The position numbers and the translations under genes were made by a program. Below the pieces are notes generated by a model. That model saw nothing but the letters and a program-made list of their open reading frames with translations, searched no databases and was not told where the DNA came from. DNA of 64,000 nt from contig JARUPZ010000005.1 of assembly GCA_031213475.1 (NCBI GenBank), forward strand, positions 8,056,988-8,120,987. Reading direction: 5' to 3'. Shown here one piece after another: positions 55,300 to 64,000 of the stretch. Source of the stretch: Nereocystis luetkeana (taxonomy: Eukaryota; Sar; Phaeophyceae; Laminariales; Laminariaceae). Positions within the stretch are counted from its first letter, which is position 1; every line of letters starts with the position of its first letter.

Positions 55300-58200
55300 G
55301 CCCTCGTCGCTGAGCATGATTTCTGACTCCAAGATTTCTTACAGTAGTGTCCCCCAAAAATGAGTCTTTTTTTCTTACTATTTTAATAGGGTAAGAACGA
55401 GCGACATGTGAGTGTTCTAATTTAGACGGCGCTTTTGTAAGGGACCTCCCCGTTAAGAAATCGCCGTGTCGTTTAGCACCGTATCCACGCTCACGGCCGA
55501 GATGATCCACGATGATCTCCGAAAAAATCCGCAACAGCGGAGTAACATCACACGTCAGATCCACCTAACACAATTTTCGCACCGCAGCAGCAGTACGCGT
55601 AGGACCAGGCACAAGGCACACGCGGGACCACAGCCGCCGCCGAGGCTGTGCGCGCCCGGTAGTGTCGAGGATGGGAACGCCTCGCTGGAAAACCTGCCGC
55701 GCGTCGCCGCCCTCCCGTGCGCATTCTGTTGTGCGCTCTCTTCTGCTGCAACCTCGCGAACTTTGATCTAACGCTGCTATATACTGCCGTATCGGAGGTT
55801 TCGGAAGCGTAGCGGGTCGAAAAATGCACCGTAGCTGTACACGCAGCGCGGGGTGGCTAGGGGCACGGGTGCGTTGGGGTATGACCTGCGGCGGGAAGGT
55901 CCACGGTGGCTGGTGAGGTCGGGTGTGCTCGACGGACTCGGACTCGGGTATTCGGTACTCGAACAAGAAAAACAACAGGAACTAGTTTCTCGCGCAGAAG
56001 TTGCTTCATTTTCTGCTTTTCGTAACCGGTACGTTTTGTTGTATGTTTGTGTGTGTGTGTTTTTGTTTTTGTTTTGATGTTGTTCGTTTTCCGTCAACGC
56101 GCACCGAAGCACACACGTTGGCGACAGTTACAAACATCCTGCTGTTCTCGGCGACAGCTATACTACGTTTTCTTAATAGTGGGCCTATAACGGCTGTAAA
56201 GCGGCCGAGGTGGAAAATTTCATGCCCTGTCCTCGCGGCTCGGGTCCATCATGCGCTTCGGGGCGGGGAGGGGCGGAGCGTCAACGTAGCTGTACCAACG
56301 AAACGTCAACGCCGCGCTATCCCCAACCACCCCTTCTGATAAGAAGGAGCCCCACAAAAAACTCAGCCCTAACAAAATTTCCGGACAAAATAGGAAAATT
56401 CGAAAAGCGGTTGCGCTGAACATAGTGTGGAACACACCCCTCTCACACAAGAGATCTACGTAACATACATAGCCGACGCCAATATCTCGGATTCCTAGCA
56501 TTTGAAGAGGGTCGTTACAACACCGGTGCACAACCCAGGGCGATCCACAGGAGCTTTCGCTCTCCACGACTTGAGTTAATCGTACGGTTAGGGGCGGGGC
56601 GGAAAGGGTCGAAGCCGCCCTGTCCAGTGGAAACCGCCGCGTGCGCCTCGAGAGCTACGATGCAGCTGTTGGCATGTAACTTCGCACTGCCTGACCTTGT
56701 TCGCGCGATCAATGCGATGAGCGCTTTCAGGCTGGGTGCGCGTCCGTTTCGACATTTTGTGGTGCTGTATACTGCGGTCTGTGATCTCGCGGAGCGGGGC
56801 GTCTGCCTGGGCAAAGCCCTTCCCGCCACCTCTCGTAAGAACATCTTTCATTCAAAGGTCGTCAAGAGTGCTAGTCCTTTCGGCTCCTCGTACCCTTAGG
56901 ACCGGTGGGACTCAATCCTTGCAGGCCTCCATGTACCGAGTAACTCCATCTTTTCAAGCCCGCACGTACCCTGAGGAATGGTGGGACTCAACATTTTTAG
57001 GCCCCCAGGTACCCTGAGCACTGCTGGGACTCCTCAGTCCTTCCAGCTCCCCAGGTATCGGTGGGATTCAGTCTATTGACGACTAGAGCTACAGCAGTAG
57101 AACTCTCCATTTTCTTATTCCTTGGAGATCTCAGGCTGGGTTTCTTGTGGGGGCTCCTTGTGAGAGGACCGGTACGTGTGTACCAGGATCATACAATCAA
57201 CCGTGCAAGGTGCGTGGTACCGCCGCGGTGAGAAGGACAAAGTGTGGCGCGGTTGGAAAGAAAACTATTAATGCAAAACGGTATTATTAATAGTACCTGC
57301 CTGGTACTCTGTACGACTGGTACAGGTACGAACAACAGCAATATTTTTAGGGGCGGGTGTGCGCGGGTATCCACGTCTCGTTGACGTGACTACAAAAAGA
57401 AGCCCGTTTCTCCGCCCCCCCCCCCCCCCTCCTACCTACCAGCAGAGAGCAGCGGCTAATATTGCCTATTGCCCCATTTGCAGCGGTACCCTTTTAGGGT
57501 TGCCCTCGGTCTTCCGATGGCGACGGCACTCCCACTCATACGTAAGCGATGGGGACTTTTATTACTATTAATATTGTATTAATATGAATACCAGACTTGA
57601 CAGTAGTAGTTGTTATTTAGACTGGTACCAGGTACCAGGTACCAGCTGTACCTGGTACCCTGGTATGTAACATGCTGTATCAGACGAAATGGACGAAAGC
57701 GGGTACGAAACGCGTTCTGACTGCGATGCCCGCTCAATGATCAACCCGACCAACCACTGCGAAGATGCCCCGTGTTTGTGATGGTACGGCAAGTATATAG
57801 TGCACAGGGAATCATGAAGGGTATTTTCCGGAAAGTGGTAACCTGCGGAAGCTCGCCCAGAAGCAAGGCGGCCGGGCGCAAAGCGGCAAAGCAGCGGACT
57901 GACCCACCACAAGGGTCGATGTAGGGCACGGCTTTAGAGCTTCACAGCAGCCGTGAATGCGGGCACTCGTGACCAAGGCAGTGCCCTCTGTCAATTTCAG
58001 ACCTCAAGGCACTCACTTTATCGCGTGTCCCTTACTTCCTCGCTTCCGGCTTCTTGCTCGTACCCGATGTGTCTTTGAGCTCAAATCACTCGTCTTGTAG
58101 GAGTTGCAAAACCTCGTAATGGCTTTATTATTTCGGGGGTGTAAAGGGTACGTTATTTTCACCCGGTGTCGTGTCCGCCGCCACAATGCCCGTCTTCCCA

Positions 58201-58395
58201 GTCTCGGTTCCGACCAGTGTGTGGCCGATACAGCGGTGCATAGGCAGCATGGCCTTACTTGATAATCCAGCCCCACTTTTCGGGTGAGAACTTGGAGAGC
58301 TTGGGCTTGCACTGCTGCTGCGAACCATGCTAAACACGGGTACTGATTAATGGAAGTGTTAATTTTACGTACAGCAGTACAGCAGTACTGAACCT
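55300..58395. other. Gene-poor stretch
   Basis: It contains the GC-rich repeats above, a frame at 56627-56899 (+, 90 codons) without known motif, and phrases ending ACTC with (C)AGGTACCCTGAG at 56885-57030 repeating about every 60 bp. No gene can be supported. Confidence 0.4.
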
Positions 58396-58398
58396 GAC

Positions 58399-58699
58399 TT
58401 GATATGTTCTTTGTTGTCGAACAGCCTTGGTTCAAACTCGGCATCCAGGGTCTGGCCTGGCACATTGCCGCACGATAGCAACGGCATGAGTACCATCAGC
58501 GATGCCATACGCTTGCACTACAAGCTCGTAAGCTCCGTGTGTCTGCCTACCCGCCTACCCCTGCTGTATTGCAGAGCTGCCGCGGCGATCTGTGCGCCAC
58601 TGCTGGCCTGGGCGTGGACCAGACACCTCCGCTACTGGTACTACGAGTACTCCCCCATCGCCTATCCCGGGGATGTCAAGACCAACCGTCTGCAGAGGA
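58399..58699 (+). other. Possible short exons of unknown gene upstream of the cyclase
   Basis: A segment after gtcgaacag (about 58425) is open, includes SNGMSTISDAIRLHYKL and ends at CTC|gtaagc (58527). A second segment after tgtattgcag (58574) is open and ends near GAGGAG|gtatgc. The joined frame remains open, but the intron would be under 50 nt, unlike others here. I do not recognise the protein. The minus strand of 58128-58337 is also open (69 codons), so the coding strand is not certain. Confidence 0.2.
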
Positions 58700-58960
58700 G
58701 GTATGCCAAAATATGGCTCCTATTATCACTTACTACGGTATGCAAAGCACGAATGCTTTCGTACCAGTACGAGATCTTGAGCACTCTGCAGTAGGCGTGC
58801 TGCTTGTACGCTTGCACGCGTTGATACCTTGCTCGTCATTGTGTATATGGTGCGGAAGTAGCGACCCGTAATTGTTGTAATTGTGCGCCTATCCGGCTCG
58901 TTGGTTTGAACCTTCATTTTGCGTCCCGCCCCAGACACGTGTCCACTATTATTAATAATA

Positions 58961-59079
58961 TTACGGGGGACCACAGTTAATAGGACCTACGGTACATACA
59001 AAAACCTACCTGGTATATATTTACCTACTTTCACTATTAACTAACAATATTTGGTCCTATTTACTATGGTCTCCCGTAA
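58961..59079. mobile_element. Family-A MITE with two micro-additions
   Basis: Ends TTACGGGGGACCACAGTTAA and GGTCTCCCGTAA with TA on both sides. Relative to 42723-42827 it has TACCTGGTA at 59007-59015 and TATTAACTA at 59035-59043, each in place of a single TA. Confidence 0.9.
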
Positions 59080-59929
59080 TAGTCGTACGCAGGTACGTGT
59101 GTTGCGTCCTGTATTTTCGTATTTTCTTCCATCGCACGCTCGAAGCCGCTACGTACCAGGTACGTACGCAAAGTTCAAGCAGTACCGCACAACACGCTAA
59201 CGACAACACGCCCCCTAGGACGATTTTCATCGCTGGGTTTCTCGACAACGCAACGGGGAGGGAGGGCGTACTGAATACGTCGAGCGACGCGTCTGTGCAA
59301 CCTTCTCGACGATTTTTTTCCGAAGCCACCTCTTTCGTCCAGGCGTTGTGCGTGCCCCCCCCCATGTTTTGGAGGAAAAAGTGTGCCTGAAATTCGTACC
59401 AGGGGGTGTGTTATCTTATCACTCAGTGTGATACGGTATGTGTCCTTTCACAGCGGTGGACAGGATGGTCTCGAAGGCCATCACACTCGTGCCTCACGTG
59501 GCTGCCTGCACCTTCAGCTGCTGAAGCTGCAGCCTCGTATAATATCGACAAAGCGATCGAAGCACACCAGTAATTATATGATAGGATGAGTGTTTGTTTG
59601 TTGTTGTTGTTGTTGTTGTTGTTGTTCTCACATCAACTCACAATACAATGCAGTCCGTGGTCGCAGGACAGGCTCCAATAACTCTGGAGTGGAAGAAATA
59701 CCTCGGTAGTAAAACAGAGGCAAAAAGAAAAAACAAGCATACGCACTCGACCACTGCGGACACCAGGGGTGTACCAGAACATGAGGCATTGCCAAACCGA
59801 GGATGCACTTGTGAAGCGATGTTTCCCTGAAAGGGGCTAAAAATCCTAAAAAACGCTTTTGGAAGCACACCCAAGTGTTGGTGATAGCATGCCCCCACAC
59901 ATAGGACCAATCACTGACAGATCATCTGC

Positions 59930-61019
59930 AAATCGCTCCCACACTTCATGATCTAGATATTTCAGGGCAGATAGATAATCTAGTCCTGATCTAGATCATC
60001 TAATTCATGTTGCGGGGTGGGAGCCGTATGATATATGACCTAGTACATATTTCCTACCCTGGTATTTAAATAGATTGGACTTGTACTATAATACAGATCC
60101 TTCACAGCCTCCCATAACGGCAGCTTATGATCTACAGTAGATGATCTATCTGTAGACATGATGTATCTGATTTTTCCAACGCGTAAAACACTTGGAAATA
60201 GACTAGATTTTGTGGTTTTAGCGGTGAAGGGACTGAAAATTCATTGACCCTCTCTTCCATTTCGTATATACACATGTATTTTAAACAAATTAAAAAGACG
60301 CCCTCCTCTGTGAGATTGAAAAATTCCCGCCATTCATGCATCGCACCCATACCCCAGCCTCTCTCTCTCTCTCCTTCCAGAGGGCGCTGGGAACAAAACG
60401 AATGCAACAGCGTTGGACGCACCTGTGGATGGCGTTTAAATGAGGACTGCCGTGCTCTTCCTGAAGACATGCCACTACATATGACCCGCTTGTATATAAC
60501 AATCGTTTGAACAAGATATGAATACGAAAGGTCCTTGTGCTGCAGCAGGGTGGTAAAAGGTGCATCGTACCCATACGCCATCCCGCCCTCTCTCGCCGAC
60601 AGAGAGCGCTCTTCGCATAGGAGAACAAGACAAGCAATACCAACAACATCAGCAACGCCAACCAAAGGTTTCTCACGTCGAACAGATAGATCGCGATCTA
60701 CCTGTAGATCACCTAGATCCTTACTTGCCGGTATGAGATGCTGCGTGGGACCTGTGTGATAACAGATCCAACGCAGAAAATATGTCCTAGATCATGCGGA
60801 TTATGAGGTGTCCACCCGGCAACATGAACTAGATCATACAGATCAGGAATCTATCTACCCTGACAGCTTTGCCTGGCAGATCATACAGCGGGAAATCGAT
60901 GATCTGTCCCATACACCCTCCCTCTCACCCTTCCAGAGGGCGCTCTTCCTACAGACTATACGCACATCGTACCCATACCCCACCCTTCCTCCCCCCCTCC
61001 CTTCCCCCTTTCCTTCCAG
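59930..61019. promoter_or_regulatory. Region upstream of the cyclase with GATCTA and CCAGAGGGCGCT repeats
   Basis: Words such as TGATCTAGATCATCTA, GTAGATGATCTATC and TAGATCATACAGATC recur from 59945 to 60900. A second unit (ATCGTACCCATACCCC, pyrimidine tract, CCAGAGGGCGCT) occurs around 60340-60385, 60558-60610, 60900-60950 and 60968-61030. The last copy supplies the likely splice acceptor of the first recognised cyclase exon. No promoter can be fixed. Confidence 0.5.
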
Positions 61020-61272
61020 AGGGCGCTGGGAAAACAGGACGAGCTCCTTGCCCGTGGGCTGGAAATTTTTCAGCGCCAAGGACTCCCACGAGCGAACGGA
61101 AGAGCGCTGGAGCGAGAGCGGTCTCAAGCTGACGGGGGAATCAGCCGGCAGGCAGTCGTGGGACAGGACGAACGCCGGGCACCAGCCGTCCCCGGATTAC
61201 GCGGACGAGGCGTTAATGTTCAACCCCGCGGTTAACCCCAACTCGGGGGATAAGGTCGTCCGCGCGCAGCAG
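61020..61272 (+). CDS. Oxidosqualene cyclase, first recognised exon
   Basis: The frame ends CGCGCAGCAG|gtgaga in phase 0 and holds ESAGRQSW and a Pro/Asn-rich linker. A strong acceptor (a pyrimidine run of more than 30 nt, then ccttccag) at 61019 suggests this is an internal exon. The frame is also open upstream to an ATG at 60808, and a second possible acceptor (tttttcag) lies at 61073. The initiator Met is therefore not settled. Confidence 0.65.
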
Positions 61273-63867
61273 GTGAGACACTCGGGGGGGGGTGCAGTTT
61301 GTTTTGGGGTGCAGCACGTCGTAGTTTTTGCTTCTTTCCGGCGACTGCTGAAACGAAGTTGTCCGGGACTCTGTGCTTAACGTCTGCGAGGGCTACTGTC
61401 ATTGTCTGCCATTGTCCTCAGATTCTATATACTGTATAACGTAGAGGGTGTTATGTCCCCGCTTGAAGAAGGCCGGTGTTGTGTTTGGAAACACATCGAA
61501 ACCTGAACTCGCGAGACTTTTCGAGGAAGAGCGAGAGTTAAGTCCTAAAAAAATAGTTGTAATATTTGCCCGACAGACTAGCCCGTGGTGACAAGACAAG
61601 ACATGCGCAACAATCAATTCTGGAAGAAAACACTTCAAGAAGAAGAGCTAGACTGTCCGTTTTAAGTTTTTTTTTGCGTGTATGTCGTATGCAGTTGATG
61701 TTGTCGCAAGGCCTTCTGTCCTTTATGTTTCGTCCTCTGTTGCCCTCTGTCCTTTGCCTCGTGTGTCTCTTGCCTTGCGTAATTTGTCCTCTGCCTCGCG
61801 TCCTTCCCGCTTTGCCTCGTGTCACGTGTCCCTCGCCTCGTGTGCTTTGCTTTGTGTCCTCTGTTCTGGTTGCCGCCAGCTACGGCAGTGGAAAGGTGAG
61901 AGGCCTGACGAGACGGAGACGCCGAAGGACGCACACGCCGCCGCCAAAAAGGGTTTCGCTTTTTATCAGGCAAGTCAGATTGTTCTGGAATGCTAGAAGA
62001 GGAAGGGAGGGAGGGAGGGAGGGCAGAGGGAGTGTTTCGCGTTCACTCAGGCAGGTTTTTGTTTATGTGGAATGCGGTAACGGGGAGAGGGGGGGTGCAC
62101 TCGATAGGAGAGATGTACTCGATCTCATCCATGGCCGTAGTCGTATGACCATAGACGCTCGCATCCCTACAATGCCAGGACGGAGCATGTCGGGTTTTCA
62201 CCGACCACGCAGACATTGTGAGGCAAGGTGTCCGGCGAGTCGCATGAAGGGTGAGCTGCATCCTACTAAGAATCGCTTGTAAGGCAGACTTGCATATGGA
62301 TGACAGCTTCAATGAGTTAATTTAGTTTCCGGTATGGCCACTTCCATATGGATGCCAGCTTCAATGAGTTAATTTAATTTCCGGTATGGCCACTTCCAGA
62401 GACAGCAATGGGAGTACTATGTAACTGCCTCTTGGGTGCCTTACCTTGAACACTGCGTGATACGATCAATTCCCTTGTGCGGAGTAAAGGTTCTTTACCT
62501 CGCACAAATGATCTAACTTGACAACCAACTGTGGGCGACCGCAAAAAAAAAAAGAAAAAAAAGACGGCACCCAGGTTGTCTAGCTCACGTAGTGAGCGGC
62601 ATGTTTTTCAGTGTCGTTGCCAACCGACACCAACCCAACCTATGTACAATAGGGGGGAGTGGGGGGGGAGGAGAGGAGAGGGGAGCGGGAAGGGGCTGTT
62701 TTGCGTTTCGTCAGGGGGTCATGGGGATGAAGAATGCGGCGAAGGGCGGGGGTCTGTCGTTTCGTCTTTTGTCAGGCGTGTTGCGTTGATTGGGAAAGGG
62801 GGGGAGGGGAGAGGGGGGATATGTTGTTTAACCCGTCGAAATGACGGGTGGGTGGGTGGGTCGGTTGGTTGGTCGAAAGGAGGTGGCAACACCGGTCGCA
62901 TGCGCGCGCGCACATGGAGTTTCTTGACGACCGTCGCCGAAATTCGTCGGGCCGTACGATACGAACTCGTTTTTTTTTTCCCCTCCAGCATCTCCCCTGA
63001 GAGGTGTACTCTGTCGTACTGATATATGGACACGTACACTACTTACGATGTACCGTGGTCGTACGTGCTGTAGTGGAGACCGCGGAAATTGGGCTATCGA
63101 ACCGTCACCAGTGCCGCCGCCATTCCGAGCCGCGAACCATACCATACTTTGAAGTTTATGATAGGTTGTTCGCAACGAATTCGGTTGGGACCGGTTCGGT
63201 AATTTGGTTCGGTTTTTTGTAGTCTGTTTCCTATAGAAGGGTAGCATCCCAATCCACGAAAAAAACGAGCATCCCTACCTCTACGGCTGTGGGGAAAAGC
63301 GGCCTAACGCACGCCTTGAACCTAGCCATTTTTCAGTTGAGTTCACCCTGGAGGCCTTCGAGTTCTCACCTGATACCAACCAACTCCTCAAATTTTTTGG
63401 TCCTCTCATATTTTTTTTTGTAATCCAAATCAAATTGGATTTGTCGCCGAACACCCGAATGGTACGTATTGTAGATTTGAAAAACCGTTTCCGTTACAAA
63501 ATGGTCTATTAGGGGGGACCATAGTAAATAGGACCAAATTGGTAGCGGAAATAACGAAATATATACCAGGTAGTTTTTTTTGTGTGTACCGTAGGTCCTA
63601 TTTAATATGGTTCCCTGTAATAGTCTACGAAATAGCTTTAGTTTTTACCATCGTTTTTTAACGTTTCATACAATACTCATGCTGCATGCGCACGCACACG
63701 CCGGCGTTCCGCAGATGCTACAATGCGACGACGGTCACTGGTCGGGCGACTACGGAGGACCCTTGTTCCTGATGCCCGGCATGATAATCGCCTTCTACGT
63801 CACCGGAACTCCCTTGGGGGAGTCGAGGAGGGGGGGCATGGAGGCGTATCTGCGCAACCACCAGCAG
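61020..63867 (+). CDS. Oxidosqualene cyclase (cycloartenol/lanosterol synthase type), N-terminal exons, runs off the window
   Basis: Three exons (about 61020-61272, 61880-61969 and 63715-63867) join in phase 0. The third encodes MLQCDDGHWSGDYGGP, then PLFLMPGMII, FYVTG and AYLRNHQQ, the highly conserved N-terminal block of eukaryotic oxidosqualene cyclases. The first carries ESAGRQSW, the GRQxW motif near the cyclase N-terminus. The second ends FAFYQ, which normally precedes the DGHW block. The enzyme folds 2,3-oxidosqualene into lanosterol or cycloartenol at ER or lipid-droplet membranes, the entry step of sterol synthesis. Only about 165 of the usual 730 or so residues are inside the window. 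The catalytic DCTAE region and the residue that separates the two products lie beyond the right edge, so the product cannot be named. The first-exon start is uncertain. Confidence 0.85.
61880..61969 (+). CDS. Oxidosqualene cyclase, second exon (GC donor)
   Basis: The exon has 90 nt and 30 codons. The acceptor is tgccgccag|CTACGG and the donor is TATCAG|gcaagt. The GC donor is required because FAFYQ must be followed directly by MLQCDDGHW of the next exon. The rest of the donor (CAG|GCAAGT) is the classical strong GC-AG consensus. Confidence 0.8.
62085..62265 (-). repeat. Family-E repeat (copy 5), most complete
   Basis: Read on the minus strand: AGGATGCAGCTCACCCTTCA, GTGGTCGGTGAAAACCCGAC, TGCTCCGTCCTGGCATTGTA, ACGACTACGGCCATGGATGA and GAGTACATCTCTCCTATCGA, ending in CACCCCC. 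Lies in a cyclase intron. Confidence 0.8.
62293..62398. repeat. 52-bp tandem duplication in a cyclase intron
   Basis: Two units start CATATGGATG at 62293 and 62345, share AGCTTCAATGAGTTAATTTA and TTTCCGGTATGGCCACTTCC, and differ at a few bases. Confidence 0.92.
63509..63620. mobile_element. Family-A MITE with a TACCAGGTA addition
   Basis: TTAGGGGGGACCATAGTAAA to GGTTCCCTGTAA with TA on both sides. Relative to 48953-49057, the ATATATAGGTTTT segment reads ATATATACCAGGTAGTTTT (word at 63564-63572). Lies in a cyclase intron, 95 bp before exon 3. Confidence 0.88.
63715..63867 (+). CDS. Oxidosqualene cyclase, third exon (DGHWSGDYGGP)
   Basis: The exon has 153 nt and 51 codons. The acceptor is gcgttccgcag|ATGCTA and the donor is CACCAGCAG|gttggt. 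It carries the most recognisable block of the gene. The intron before it (61970-63714) holds a family-E repeat, a 52-bp tandem duplication and a family-A MITE. Confidence 0.9.
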
Positions 63868-64000
63868 GTTGGTCGCTTGCCGCTGCTCGAGGTTGGCGGA
63901 TCGCGCGTTGTTTGTGCGTGCGTCTTGTTTTTTTTCATGGTTTTTGTTTTGTTTTAATTACATCGTGTGTGTTTTTTTTCGTACGTTCATTTTTGCGCTA

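Noticed and set aside
1-64000. LTR elements, endogenous viruses, Polintons or toxin genes
   Set aside because: I saw no paired long terminal repeats, capsid, envelope, integrase or protease motifs that I could support. The repeat ending in AAGAACGGTTTAATGTGAAG could be an end of some larger element, but no coding part was found.
1-64000. TACCAGGTA as a splice or transcription signal
   Set aside because: It contains CAG|GTA, but occurs in both orientations equally, lies in intergenic repeats and inside MITEs, and does not mark the exon boundaries of the three genes.

Overview
The window looks like nuclear DNA of a eukaryote with a repeat-rich genome and very long introns. A stramenopile alga is the best guess and a brown alga is plausible, but this rests on gene structure, repeat style and a remembered likeness of one retroelement tail to brown-algal copies, not on a database search. 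Three host genes can be read, all cut into short exons by long introns.

Gene 1 (+, 20438-44379) is a secreted or ER-lumenal FKBP-type peptidyl-prolyl isomerase. Five exons (69, 145, 74, 73 and 119 nt) join in frame to 159 residues, so 480 nt of coding sequence are spread over about 24 kb. Gene 2 (-, 53323 down to about 50146) is a likely NDUFA1 (MWFE-type) subunit of mitochondrial complex I, in two exons separated by a 2.9-kb intron. Gene 3 (+, about 61020 to beyond the right edge) is the N-terminal part of an oxidosqualene cyclase (cycloartenol/lanosterol synthase type). Three exons are visible and one intron uses a GC donor. A GC-rich open frame on the minus strand (19166-19820) may be an exon of a gene diverging from the FKBP. 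The three genes have unrelated housekeeping roles (protein folding, respiration, sterol synthesis) and do not form a functional cluster.

Most of the rest is repeats. I can define: (A) a palindromic MITE of about 105 bp with TTACGGGGG termini and TA target duplications (11 copies); (B) a palindromic MITE of about 90 bp starting CCCTTTTAG, often flanked by TTAA, piggyBac-like (about 18 copies, four of them packed at 9365-9844); (C) a Stowaway-like MITE with TA|CCACTCTGTCC ends (3 copies); (D) a tRNA-derived SINE of about 350 bp (8 copies or fragments); (E) a five-copy dispersed repeat of about 180 bp of unknown origin; (F) the 3' end of a non-LTR retrotransposon; (G) a 2-kb fold-back element with CTG/CAG-rich arms. 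There are also at least ten satellites or minisatellites with units of 12, 18, 22, 41, 49, 52, 65, 86, 101 and about 115 bp.

The most striking signal is at a smaller scale. The short words TACCAGGTA/TACCTGGTA and TATTAATA recur throughout the window, far above chance. In several MITE copies they sit as clean 5-7 bp additions at a TA dinucleotide. Their sequences match what would remain after excision of elements with the termini of families C (TACC...GGTA) and A (TATT...AATA). I interpret them as a dense layer of transposon excision footprints. A third word, TACAGCAGTA/TACTGCTGTA, has the same TA-flanked form but no identified parent. I saw no retroviral, LTR-element or other virus-like fossil that I could support.
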